This document shows positions 9,901 to 17,775 of a stretch of 32,419 nt of DNA, piece after piece (positions within the stretch are counted from its first letter, which is position 1; each line of letters opens with the position of its first letter). The position numbers and the translations under genes were made by a program. Origin of the DNA: a virus. A model generated the notes under the pieces. The model saw nothing but the letters and a program-made list of their open reading frames with translations. It was not told where the DNA came from and searched no databases. Location of the stretch: IMG/VR virus record IMGVR_UViG_3300025674_000203, positions 1-32,419 of that record; one strand, written 5' to 3'.

Positions 9901-10890
9901 GATGATGCCGCTATTGCTACACGTTTAGGTCTTGGTGAAACAGATATAAGTAAAGCATGGTGGCAAAAGCAGTTTTATAAGTTTTCAGGAATTGCAGGAA
10001 TTACTCAGCTACAAAGGGCAATTGCAGCGTCTGCTGTATCAGGCTTCGTAAGTGATCGCATTCGAATTCTTGCGGCTAAACCTGCAGATGCAGAGTATAA
10101 TCAAGACCAATTAGACGTTTATGTTCAGCTTAAGAATTTAGGTATGGACGTAGATAAGATGATTGAGTTGTACAATAAGTATAACAATCAAGAAATGTTT
10201 GACAGTCTTATGGATGCGGATAATGCTACTGCAGCTGATAATGAATTCATAAATGATCAAATGGATACTGTAACTTGGTATTTTACTAACGATAGAATAC
10301 AAAATCCACAAGCTTATAATCGTCCTTTGTTCTTTCAAGATCCGCATTATCAATTGTTTGTACAGTTTAACGGTTTTATTTCAACCTTTACTGCAAACAT
10401 TGTACCTCGTCTATACAATGACTATCTTAAAAATGGTAGCCCAACAATGAAGTATAATACTTTTGCTTTAATGGTTACTATGATGGCAATGGCAGGTGCT
10501 TCACAGTGGTTGAAAGATTATATTAAGTTTGGTCAAAGTACTCCTTATCTCTCAGATGCACAACTTGTTCAACGAGCAATCCAAGCTTCTGGTTTGTTAG
10601 GTACAGGTGAACGTATTGTTCAGATGGGATTACCGCTATACAAAAGCAGAGACCAAAGTCTTGTTGATCGTTTCTTTGGTGAAACAATTGGTGGATCTCC
10701 AGGTGTTAGAAACGTTGCTACTGCAATTAAAGGTATTGAAGCGCTTGGTGAAGGAGATACTAATCGTGCAGTTAAACAAGCAACAAAACTTATTCCAGGA
10801 ATAGGCCCAATTACGCCTGTTAGAAATACAATAACAGATTTAGTACACGGAAGAACACCAAATCCATATCCGTTTAGGGAGAATGAATAA
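6949..10890 (+). CDS. Large internal virion (ejection) protein with N-terminal SNase-like domain
   Basis: I chose the ATG at 6949 (MSRQFTG): GGAGG at 6939-6943 is well placed, whereas the in-frame ATG at 6937 overlaps that ribosome site. The protein has 1313 residues. Residues 10-115 resemble staphylococcal-type thermonuclease: VDADT (16-20), R29, E37 in YNAPE, and FGR (R88), matching SNase R35, E43 and R87 with the same R-to-E spacing of eight; the SNase D40 position is N34. A Gly/Ala-rich hydrophobic stretch lies at about 300-345. The C-terminus (WLKDYIKFG, AIQASGLLGTGERI, then TPVRNTI near the end) resembles the ends of other podovirus ejection proteins. It lies between the transglycosylase gene and the candidate virion polymerase. 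Confidence 0.7.
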   Translation: MSRQFTGADGVTYTWVDADTFTDGKESYRVQGYNAPEEEKIVADEEKGLRFKQGQVGGKETTRAVERITEAGGFNIVEDLGKTDSFGRKRVKLKNEFGDDLTNTLYRSGAIDINLFTDEEGIQAAQSGRVSKLLNGKRQYDSIIAEELSEVQNRPVTFKETALNEREYLNSVVATIASQQGLDLADEDDYRTALNYAQDGTYDMRSLPFQGIEFRSPDRTIEGVAYNQFGTAWNQGWGGMSTGLAGFAELIGVGLGSETLEQWGADKVEQAKDDLLDAPMLRNLDYKDVDDVWSAWGYLTNNVAMSAPYLITLTAGTLAAPVTGGASAAIAYGSVGGSYAGQVWNDIQGEKGRAEAAGSILAGTGMAVLDRLGLAGILKPSQLLTKQGRLEVAKAVKAKNPKMTSEEALEAVNKASKAEIKGVIEGMGNFASDNINNSAILKRILTGAGRGGLTESITEAAQEGLGYSASAAMSEGGLKQNFNPNEFTNLLTSAAIAGGTLGAGFSSAGQVIDVGDRYAMQKGLMLGTSKSLNEYDRLSTDIGNVGSVEDIIFGKDGLLEQTKNKDPDNTNANVTVNYADRGKINRGNLWDKVKNAPKYLPELYRAAATTAFRPELLRRSEAARKLYALVGQPLGKLYSGRDVQAREAQVRADLLETINPKRTFKRFGMRDTVKSSQRISDMIRRYMNGERDIEVENNIAAIEATIIELENFAEKDYIYKNATYQNQKAGREALKKTDKWWLKHQSWDWMKVRQNRDEWFKFMRDNTDYTTAELDILYNKISNNEPATDFSLVEGVEFIPGSTKGRRDEISDKPGYEKFANTNILQNMIDAASQNAKYVAYTEYFGAGGKYLDQLFTDMRKDLSDEEIAEIAYHTKSIIDAGTGNFNPIQNKMLSKLQNTAAFYSAMVGLPLSAISSFPEFGMILYQGRGGKDVQNGINSATGTIVDMLKTVMNTKQNKALSNIPHANVDNKAQQRLTNSGLFNDDAAIATRLGLGETDISKAWWQKQFYKFSGIAGITQLQRAIAASAVSGFVSDRIRILAAKPADAEYNQDQLDVYVQLKNLGMDVDKMIELYNKYNNQEMFDSLMDADNATAADNEFINDQMDTVTWYFTNDRIQNPQAYNRPLFFQDPHYQLFVQFNGFISTFTANIVPRLYNDYLKNGSPTMKYNTFALMVTMMAMAGASQWLKDYIKFGQSTPYLSDAQLVQRAIQASGLLGTGERIVQMGLPLYKSRDQSLVDRFFGETIGGSPGVRNVATAIKGIEALGEGDTNRAVKQATKLIPGIGPITPVRNTITDLVHGRTPNPYPFRENE

Positions 10891-13800
10891 TGGGAAAGAG
10901 AAGTAGTGGTGCATTTACCAAGATGCTTCGACAGCAACAATCGCTGGAAGCACAAGATGCACAACAACGTGCTGCAGAGATTGCTGATCAGCAGTCTAAA
11001 GCAGTCGAATTAAGTCTCCCTACGGAGCAATTAGAAGAAGCAGTGCCACAAGCAATGCCTATTGAAACTGGTCAACCTGATCCGCGTTATGAAGGTTATC
11101 AAGGGCCAGCTCGTGAAAACCTTCAACGTGCAGATCTTACTTTTGAAACAAATGTAAGCCCTAGCCAAATAGCTTTGGAAGAAGTTGGTCAACAACAGAT
11201 ACCTAAACTTGGTGAGCTAGGAGTTGCACCTACAACAGCTGGTATGCTATCACCTGAAGAACGTGGTGCAGCATTAGTTGAACAGCTTGAAGATGAAGGA
11301 GTTGTTCGTCCAGGGGCTTTTAACGAAGAAACTGCAGCACAATTTGGTAGGTTTGTTGATGATAGACTTATCAGAGATTATGCAGAAGGCGATGCTAAAG
11401 CTGAAGATGATGGGCGTTTACTTTTATCTAACACGTTAGAAGCTGGTGCTAAGAGTTTTCAAATTAGTGCAGGTAATATGAATTTATTTGGTCAAGAAAT
11501 TGATTTAAATACTGTACCTAAATTTGAAGATTCTGTTGCTGATCCACATGGTTTTCTTCGTAGATATGCAGGTGATTTTTCATATGCAATTAAGGGTGAA
11601 GATAAGCTTAACATGCTAGAAGACCCTGCTAATGTTAATTCAGAAATTAGACCTGAGATGGGCCGAGCCGCAGCATTAGCTGTAATACTTGAAGTAGGCA
11701 ATCGTCTTAACTCTCAAGCATTAGAAACAGATAAAGATGAAAGTCAACGTAGATTTGATGGTGCATTAGACCGTCTTAATATTGGTAAAGCAATTGGTCA
11801 ACGCATTGAGCGTCTTCTTTATCCAACCCAAACAGATAATCCTGCAGATGTATTTACAGGAGAAACCTCTGAGTTTGGTTATAATTATAGGCTAACCCCT
11901 GAAGAACAATCTATATTGGGTCAATCAGTGATACAAGGTTTTGCTCATAGCCCTGCTTTCGATTGGCTTATTCCTCAAATGATTAAAGATGAGAATGGTA
12001 AAAAGAAAGCTACGTTTAGAACCACTAGAGAAGGTGAAGTAAAGCTTGCTCAAATTAGGCGTGGTGCTAGGCTTGCTCTTGGTTTTAAAGACCATGACAG
12101 ACCTGTATCTCTTGTTCAAACATCACAAGGGCGGCTTCGGGGTGAAGGTGCTTATACACAAAAACAGCTTACTGCTGCAGTTAAGAAAAATCAATTATCA
12201 GATACTATTAAAAATGCAGAAGGTGTAGTAGAAACTCTAGGCGCTAAAAAAGCTATTGCAGCATTAGGTTCGGTAGCACATACTACTAGCCCTCATAAAG
12301 TATTATTGGCAAGGGGTATGTTTAATCGTGCTGAAACAGATCGTAATAGTATCTTTGCTAAGTTTTCTAAACAGAATCAAGCTTATATTGATAAGAAGTA
12401 TGGTGAGATACTTAGAAAATATGAAGCACAAGCTAGAAAAGACACTACTTTTACTGCTCAATCATTAGGTTATGAAACCTTTGCAGAAGCAGCTATGGCT
12501 GATGCAATGCGTATAACTGAAGAACATATGCGTATTCGTAATCAAACAGTTGATGATGCTATTTCTCGTATGGGTAACTCTTTTTATTATGGTTACACTG
12601 CTATTAATAACTCTGAACGCTTAATGATTACTCAGACTGAGCTTAACTATCAGGCTGATAAAGTTGCTCGCTTTGTGGTTGATGGTGCTGTACCTGCTAG
12701 GTTTAAAAAAGGAAGTAATAATAAAACTGAACAAGGTTTCTTTAAAATACTTGCAAGGTCTCTTGTAGAAGGCGCAGATAAAATGACTTCTGAAAGGCAG
12801 TTAGCCGAATTCGAAGCAAGAAAAGATGAGTTCGTTAACTACGGAAATCAAGTTCTTAATTATACACTTCAGAATGAAGGCAGGCTTGCAACAGCAAAAG
12901 AAAATGATCTTGCAGATCTTCCTCCATTAAAGCTTAGTGCAGACCTCGAAGAGTTTTTAGCGGATGCAGGTAAAGATGAGTTTTATTTTGTCTTAGATGC
13001 TTTACATGAGTTAGCTCGATATGAGCAAGCAACTGATGGTCAGACTTTTCAGACAAGAGTTAAAGCTGAAATAGATGGTAACGCTAATGGGGCTACTATT
13101 CAAGCTATGCAGATGGGTGTAGAAAATATCTTAAAGAAAGGAGGTGTTCTATATCAAGAAGCAGAGGCAATTGAAGCTGATATTCGAGATGATGTGTTTG
13201 ATTACTTAGTAACTGAAGAACAACTAGTCAAAGAGCCTGAGATTGGTCCTGTATTAGAGCAAATTAAAGCAACAGCAGGTAAAGTAAAAGAATTTATGAA
13301 AGTCCCTATTATGACTTCTATTTACGGAAAAGATCCTGCATTCCATAGAGACACAGCTAAAAAGTTTTATGATGAAAATTCTGAAATGTTTGCAGATGTG
13401 TTTCTTGATCCTAATCCAAATAAAAATAGAGAACTAATTATTACTAAGCTCCAAGAAAGGCTTCAGTATGGATTGGAACAAGGTCTAGGTGGCGCTCTTG
13501 AACATGCTAAAATGGCTAAACGAATTGGACGTATATTTGTTATTGCAAATGAAATTGCAGAAGTAGAAGGCGCTAATGGATTTATGGTTCAATCAGGTGG
13601 TCATGAATTTGTCGATGCTAGCACAACGCGTATTGCATTAGGTGAAGGTGCAAGACAAAAAGCGATTAAAGATGGTGTAACAGTAGAAGACAGAAATGTA
13701 ATGGATATTACTACTGCTCGCAGAGTTCCTACTGCATTAGCACAAGCTAGCCGTAAATCAATTGGTCCTGCAGAATATACTACTCCTGATATGGGTAGCA

Positions 13801-14450
13801 AGCTAATGAATCAATTTGCGGTTAATGCTACCCAAAACATTGATGCAACTATTGCTCAAAATACAGTAGCTAGAGTTATCCCTAAACAACCTGGAGCATT
13901 AGTAATGCAAGTATATGATGCTTTTATGGGTGATGCTAATTCTTTTGGTGATCTTATTGAAGTAGCAAACGAAGAATTCTATGAAGTAAATTCAAATTAT
14001 AATATGCTTGAAAAAGAAAGAGATGCTTTACGTAATCTTAAAGACACTGTTAAAGCAGAAGTTTCTCGTAGAGTTGCTTCAGGAGAAAAGTTTGATATTG
14101 GAACTGAAGGTGAATTTAAAGGTCTAGGCAACTTTATTTCTCGTGCCGTTGGCAAAGGCTCTATTATTATGCGTGATATGCCTGAAAGTAAAGCAAGATA
14201 TAAAGCACTTACTGATAATCGAGCTAGAGAGTCTGGCAGAGGCATAGCTAATTTTGCTAGAACTCAAGGATGGAGTCCTGATGCTAAAGAAGTATTAGTT
14301 ACACCTGAAACTTATCAGCAGATGTTTAATGCAATTCTTAATATGTTAAATGTTGAAAATGATCTTGATCAAATGATACGCGAAACAAACAAAGCAAGAA
14401 GTGAAATTCTTGCTCAAATAAAAAAGTCTTTAATTAGACAATACAGCTAA
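10890..14450 (+). CDS. Candidate virion-carried single-subunit RNA polymerase (N4 vRNAP-like)
   Basis: A 1186-residue protein, last of the virion gene cluster; the ATG overlaps the previous stop and GGGAG lies eight bases upstream. Residues 1-130 are Gln/Glu-rich and probably disordered. From about 560 the order matches single-subunit RNA polymerases: R577 followed by LNYQADKVARFVVDG (585-599), comparable to T7 R425 and NPQGNDMTKGLL; D729 in DGNANGATIQAM (motif A, T7 FDGSCSGIQHFSAM); K804 and Y812 in KVPIMTSIYG (motif B, T7 K631/Y639, same spacing of eight); AVNATQNIDATI (977-988) and D1010 in VYDAF (motif C, T7 VHSQDGS and HDSF). This is inferred by eye. If right, it would be packaged and injected, as in N4, to transcribe the first genes. 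The alternative is a plain ejection protein. Confidence 0.65.
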   Translation: MGKRSSGAFTKMLRQQQSLEAQDAQQRAAEIADQQSKAVELSLPTEQLEEAVPQAMPIETGQPDPRYEGYQGPARENLQRADLTFETNVSPSQIALEEVGQQQIPKLGELGVAPTTAGMLSPEERGAALVEQLEDEGVVRPGAFNEETAAQFGRFVDDRLIRDYAEGDAKAEDDGRLLLSNTLEAGAKSFQISAGNMNLFGQEIDLNTVPKFEDSVADPHGFLRRYAGDFSYAIKGEDKLNMLEDPANVNSEIRPEMGRAAALAVILEVGNRLNSQALETDKDESQRRFDGALDRLNIGKAIGQRIERLLYPTQTDNPADVFTGETSEFGYNYRLTPEEQSILGQSVIQGFAHSPAFDWLIPQMIKDENGKKKATFRTTREGEVKLAQIRRGARLALGFKDHDRPVSLVQTSQGRLRGEGAYTQKQLTAAVKKNQLSDTIKNAEGVVETLGAKKAIAALGSVAHTTSPHKVLLARGMFNRAETDRNSIFAKFSKQNQAYIDKKYGEILRKYEAQARKDTTFTAQSLGYETFAEAAMADAMRITEEHMRIRNQTVDDAISRMGNSFYYGYTAINNSERLMITQTELNYQADKVARFVVDGAVPARFKKGSNNKTEQGFFKILARSLVEGADKMTSERQLAEFEARKDEFVNYGNQVLNYTLQNEGRLATAKENDLADLPPLKLSADLEEFLADAGKDEFYFVLDALHELARYEQATDGQTFQTRVKAEIDGNANGATIQAMQMGVENILKKGGVLYQEAEAIEADIRDDVFDYLVTEEQLVKEPEIGPVLEQIKATAGKVKEFMKVPIMTSIYGKDPAFHRDTAKKFYDENSEMFADVFLDPNPNKNRELIITKLQERLQYGLEQGLGGALEHAKMAKRIGRIFVIANEIAEVEGANGFMVQSGGHEFVDASTTRIALGEGARQKAIKDGVTVEDRNVMDITTARRVPTALAQASRKSIGPAEYTTPDMGSKLMNQFAVNATQNIDATIAQNTVARVIPKQPGALVMQVYDAFMGDANSFGDLIEVANEEFYEVNSNYNMLEKERDALRNLKDTVKAEVSRRVASGEKFDIGTEGEFKGLGNFISRAVGKGSIIMRDMPESKARYKALTDNRARESGRGIANFARTQGWSPDAKEVLVTPETYQQMFNAILNMLNVENDLDQMIRETNKARSEILAQIKKSLIRQYS

Positions 14451-14453
14451 ACA

Positions 14454-14500
14454 AAAATACCCCACAGGGAATCCTATATGGAAACCTTGTGGGGTATTTT
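14454..14500. terminator. Bidirectional intrinsic terminator between convergent operons
   Basis: Perfect 13-base arms (14454-14466 and 14488-14500, with ACCCCACA/TGTGGGGT cores) enclose a 21-base loop. The left arm begins with A's and the right arm ends with T's, so transcripts from either strand get a hairpin followed by a U-run. It lies four bases past the last late gene and just beyond the end of the minus-strand operon, so it separates the two transcription units. Confidence 0.9.
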
Positions 14501-14503
14501 ATT

Positions 14504-14752
14504 TTACATAGATAAACCGTTAGCTTTTGCAGCTTTAACAGCTTCACTTCTACGTTTATCTGCCATCTTTTTTGCTTCATATTCAGTAAAGCCTTGTGTA
14601 ATATAGCCAGCTACGTTTTCTGCGTGTACTTTATCTAGCATAACACGATTAAAGTTGCCCTCTGATATTTCAGCTTCGCTTACATATTCGGTAAATTCAT
14701 TATCGTTAATTTTATTTCCCTTTTGAGAGAGCCAATTTTTATTTTCTGCCAT
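14504..14752 (-). CDS. Small charged protein, unknown, last gene of the minus-strand operon
   Basis: An 82-residue protein with AGGAGG five bases before its ATG, starting ten bases after the RNA polymerase stop. It is mostly charged and helical (HAENVAGYITQGFTEYEAKK, then ADKRRSEAVKAAKANG). No transmembrane segment and no recognised family. Its C-terminus lies against the shared terminator. Co-transcription with the polymerase suggests a middle or regulatory role, but this is only positional. Confidence 0.7.
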   Translation of the reverse strand: MAENKNWLSQKGNKINDNEFTEYVSEAEISEGNFNRVMLDKVHAENVAGYITQGFTEYEAKKMADKRRSEAVKAAKANGLSM

Positions 14753-14761
14753 AGTAACCTC

Positions 14762-16900
14762 CTAACAGAAGAAGTAATCTGAATCTTGTACGCCTTTAAT
14801 ATCTAGCGTACCGATTGTAGGCACAACGCCTGGATAGTCTCTTCCGAAAGGAATACTATCATAAAAGTTTTCTGTATCATAAATAGATACAAACTCATTA
14901 CGAGTTTTATTCATAAGCGACTCAACATCACTTGCATGTGTACTAAACGAATCATGTACAGCGCCGAAGTCGCCTTCCCAGTTAGCTACAGTAAGAGCCA
15001 TATGAGAGGCATCCATGCTATGTACAAAGTTAGGGCTGATACCACACATAAAGCCACGCCTATCAGGTATGTCTGTTTTCTCTCTGATGACATGCTTAAA
15101 GCGTATTTCACCATCAGGGGTATTAAATCCATAACAATCTACCTTTACTGGACGCGTACGATAGCACTCGTATATAACTGGGAATCCCGATGGGGTCACC
15201 CATTCAATGCCTTGACCTCTGTCTGTACCATATTCTCTGGCCCAGTTAGTGATCTCTTGGTCAGCAAGGCGTTGCAAGTACCTCATGGTATCAAGCGGTC
15301 CTGGACAGACTTCTTGAATAGCTCTGATAACTTGATTGCTTAGCTCGTCACAATCCCAAGTACTTATATTATACTCTTCGGTAAAGCCAAACTGGTAACA
15401 ATCGCTGTACATAGACTCAGACATTTTCTTTTGTCCACAGCTATAAGCACGAGTCATAGCGCCACGCTTAGCAATGCCTTTACGGATATGCTTCATAGGC
15501 ATTTGGCGTTCTTCAAACCACTCAGGCATACGTTGGGTAAGTCGCTTAGCCACTTGTACGTAAAAGTCATTTTGAACTTCGGTGGGTACAAGACCGACTA
15601 GCTGACCTGTGTTAGAGTCCTTAGACATAGCACCTAAATGTTGCCAACCATTATTAGCACCATCAATAGGTATAGGTAGCTGAGTATAAAAGTCACCTTC
15701 AGCTTTAGAGTATTTATACCATTCAACACAACAAGCCAGAAAAGAGATAGGCTTCTCAGCTTCATCAGCAAAGATTTTCATTTCGCCTAGCTCTAAGATA
15801 TCGTCAATGTTTTGTTGAGTCCACATTGCTCTATCTTCAAGTGTCATCTTGTCAACTGAGATAGTATCAAGTTCCTCTTGTTCAAGCACACTACGGTAAT
15901 CTGTAGTGACCCATTCAGGAATTTCATCAATGCCATAAGACTGGTTGTAAGAACAAGCTGTATGAACACCAAGCCAGAAGCTAGCAGTGCTATCAAATAG
16001 TTTACCTTTAGCAAATAACAACTGGCCTCTTGCAATATCAGAGCCTTGAAAGTTAAAGAAGGGTTCTGAGTAATACAATCGACCACGGTAATCTGCATCA
16101 AGATAAAAGCTAAACTCTTTGTGCAGCCACTTCGCTGCGATAGCCATTACCTCTTTTACTTCTCTATTCTTAGAGGCTTGACGCTGGTATAACTTCTCAT
16201 TTTCTTTTTCATCTTCACCAATAAATTCTTCATTCTTAATGAATGAATCCCATTGTTCCATGATCGCTTCATGCACATCAGGATTTACTAGCCAACGAGT
16301 TGATTGAAGCTTATCAATAGCCTTAACAAACGGTGCGTCTTTATGTTTAATAAAACGATATTCTTTAGACTTGTCCCATGTTTTAATTACGCTTCTACCG
16401 TTAGCTTGTATAAGACTAGTTATTGGGGATATTGGATCTGCACTAATACAAACGGTTCTTCCTGCAATAGCTTCCATTTCACCCCATTTATCGGTGGCAT
16501 GAATAGTTACTGGCTTACGGCTTTTCAAATGACCTACTTGTATAGTAAGATAGCCACACATAACAAAACCTTCAATAACAAGATCACCAACTCGAACATG
16601 ATCTCTAAAGTTTACATTAGTACTGTCCCAGCCTTCAACAATATATTTGCCTATTGCCATTGAAGCTTGTGTAATAGCAGTTTCACCTTCAGTTTTGCTA
16701 CGCTTAAAGCAGCGTTGTATTGTTTTTCTTGCGTATGTAATCATATCTTCAATTAAAAAGTCTAACATATCAACACCATCAGTGTCAATCATACGCATTA
16801 ATTGTAAGTTACGTCTTGGTTTGACACCTAAGTCTTCACCACGAATTTTATTCAGGAGATAGTCCTTCACATCTTCCATCTGTTTCTCTTTTCCAAACAT
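14762..16900 (-). CDS. T7-like single-subunit DNA-directed RNA polymerase
   Basis: A 712-residue phage RNA polymerase. The catalytic motifs are clear: DADYRGRLY (268-276), IPIDGANNGWQHLGAM (410-425, D413, motif A), KRGAMTRAYSCG (478-489, K478 and Y486, motif B), WVTPSGFPVIYECY (567-580), GISPNFVHSMDASH (620-633) and HDSF (649-652, motif C). T7 RNA polymerase has 883 residues; the shortage of about 150 lies before the first motif, so the promoter-reading N-terminal domain is reduced or diverged. The C-terminus SDYFFC ends in aromatic residues as T7's FAFA foot does. Starts at 16900 or 16879 are both possible; both overlap the preceding gene. It is next to last in its operon, whereas in T7 it is the first sizeable gene. 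It presumably reads the CACCCTTATAGG promoters. Confidence 0.95.
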   Translation of the reverse strand: MFGKEKQMEDVKDYLLNKIRGEDLGVKPRRNLQLMRMIDTDGVDMLDFLIEDMITYARKTIQRCFKRSKTEGETAITQASMAIGKYIVEGWDSTNVNFRDHVRVGDLVIEGFVMCGYLTIQVGHLKSRKPVTIHATDKWGEMEAIAGRTVCISADPISPITSLIQANGRSVIKTWDKSKEYRFIKHKDAPFVKAIDKLQSTRWLVNPDVHEAIMEQWDSFIKNEEFIGEDEKENEKLYQRQASKNREVKEVMAIAAKWLHKEFSFYLDADYRGRLYYSEPFFNFQGSDIARGQLLFAKGKLFDSTASFWLGVHTACSYNQSYGIDEIPEWVTTDYRSVLEQEELDTISVDKMTLEDRAMWTQQNIDDILELGEMKIFADEAEKPISFLACCVEWYKYSKAEGDFYTQLPIPIDGANNGWQHLGAMSKDSNTGQLVGLVPTEVQNDFYVQVAKRLTQRMPEWFEERQMPMKHIRKGIAKRGAMTRAYSCGQKKMSESMYSDCYQFGFTEEYNISTWDCDELSNQVIRAIQEVCPGPLDTMRYLQRLADQEITNWAREYGTDRGQGIEWVTPSGFPVIYECYRTRPVKVDCYGFNTPDGEIRFKHVIREKTDIPDRRGFMCGISPNFVHSMDASHMALTVANWEGDFGAVHDSFSTHASDVESLMNKTRNEFVSIYDTENFYDSIPFGRDYPGVVPTIGTLDIKGVQDSDYFFC

Positions 16901-17102
16901 CTACGCCCCAAGTCGGGGCAGGTGGGTTGTTAAGTGTATACGTGTCACACGTTAACGGATCATAGTTAGATTTAATTCCGACTAAAATCTCATAGTTTTC
17001 GACAGGAAACATTTGTCGAACTTCGTCTAGTTGCTCAGGCTCACATTGAACCCAAGCAACAAGGTTAGGTATTTCATTATCTAATCTGTAATGGATTTGC
17101 AT
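16848..17102 (-). CDS. Hypothetical acidic protein
   Basis: An 84-residue protein, overlapping the deaminase gene by 22 bases and the polymerase gene by 53. It reads like a small alpha-beta domain (IPNLVAWVQCEPEQLDEVRQ, then FPVENYEILVGIKSNYD) ending in a Trp/Pro-containing tail. The ribosome site is weak, with AAGG about 14 bases upstream, so translation may be coupled to the preceding gene. No family recognised. Confidence 0.6.
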   Translation of the reverse strand: MQIHYRLDNEIPNLVAWVQCEPEQLDEVRQMFPVENYEILVGIKSNYDPLTCDTYTLNNPPAPTWGVDVWKRETDGRCEGLSPE

Positions 17103-17512
17103 AATCGTATCATGCCTTTCTCTTTAAGGAGTGTATATGCTTCCATGTATCGGTCATCTGCTTGTTCAATGACAACTTCGCTGATCCCAGACTGCAGGAT
17201 AAGCTTAGTACATTCCATACAAGGCGCGAGCGTAGTGTAGAGTACGGCATCAGATCCGTTGCCTCCAGTACGAGCCAGCTTGCAGATAGCATTAGCTTCA
17301 GCGTGTATAACTGTAGGTAAAGTAACCCCAGTATGAGAATGCTTACAGTCATTAGGAAAGCCCGAAGGAGTTCCATTCCAACCCATCGAAATAATATTTC
17401 CATCTTTAACAAGTAAGGCTCCAACTTTAGTATCACTATCATAAGACATTTCGCTAACTCTTTTAGCAATATCCATATATAAGTCATCATATCTAGCTTG
17501 TTTCTGTGTCAT
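17081..17512 (-). CDS. Deoxycytidylate (dCMP) deaminase
   Basis: Converts dCMP to dUMP, feeding dTMP synthesis during phage DNA replication. The start at 17512 (MTQKQARYDD) has GGAG seven bases upstream and gives 143 residues; the frame is open further upstream without a good start. The zinc and catalytic motifs are intact: HAEANAI (70-76, H70 and E72) and APCMEC (96-101, C98 and C101). The neighbouring KDGNIISMGWNGTPSGFPND (37-56) is typical of phage and bacterial dCMP deaminases. It is co-transcribed with the replication genes. A less specific cytidine or dCMP deaminase-family role is possible. Confidence 0.9.
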   Translation of the reverse strand: MTQKQARYDDLYMDIAKRVSEMSYDSDTKVGALLVKDGNIISMGWNGTPSGFPNDCKHSHTGVTLPTVIHAEANAICKLARTGGNGSDAVLYTTLAPCMECTKLILQSGISEVVIEQADDRYMEAYTLLKEKGMIRLCKSITD

Positions 17513-17627
17513 TAGGTTTCTCCACGGCAGCAATAGCCTCAGACATTGGCCTGATTTTACCACCACCTTTTGAATCTGTATTCTGTATCTTAATTGCCTT
17601 GCGGCGAATAGATTTCTTGTAATTCAT
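17493..17627 (-). CDS. Small basic protein, unknown
   Basis: A 44-residue frame (MNYKKSIRRKAIKIQ through EKPNDTETS) with AAGGA seven bases before its ATG. It overlaps the end of the coiled-coil gene by 38 bases and the start of the deaminase gene by 20, and it fills what would otherwise be a gap in a tightly packed operon. The N-terminus is strongly basic, the middle has a GGGK linker, and the C-terminus is acidic. No family recognised. Confidence 0.55.
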   Translation of the reverse strand: MNYKKSIRRKAIKIQNTDSKGGGKIRPMSEAIAAVEKPNDTETS

Positions 17628-17775
17628 TTTGAAGTCCTTCAATTTTATTAGCACGCATTATTGCTTGACTACGGTACTTGTTACGCTCCGTAGTAAGCTT
17701 TGCATTAGCTTCTTTAACCAATGCAAGCTCTTGTTGTAGTAAACCTATCTGATTGTATAAGGCTGTTTCACTCAT
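17590..17775 (-). CDS. Small coiled-coil protein
   Basis: A 61-residue protein. Its ATG at 17775 overlaps the TGA of the primase-helicase gene, with GAGG seven bases upstream. Residues about 10-55 (LLQQELALVKEANAKLTTER and onward) form a continuous heptad-like coiled coil. It may be an accessory factor for the helicase upstream, but this rests on position only. Confidence 0.7.
   Translation of the reverse strand: MSETALYNQIGLLQQELALVKEANAKLTTERNKYRSQAIMRANKIEGLQNELQEIYSPQGN

Noticed and set aside
12117-12135. TSQGR (residues 411-415 of the 1186-residue protein) as the TxxGR motif of N4-type polymerases
   Set aside because: It fits the letters exactly but lies more than 300 residues before motif A; in T7 and N4 the distance is roughly 115-135. 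R577 with NYQADK is a better fit. It is kept as an alternative only.
14936-15343. Long plus-strand frame (135 residues) within the RNA polymerase gene
   Set aside because: It lies wholly antisense to clear polymerase motifs, has no ribosome site and no recognisable protein pattern.
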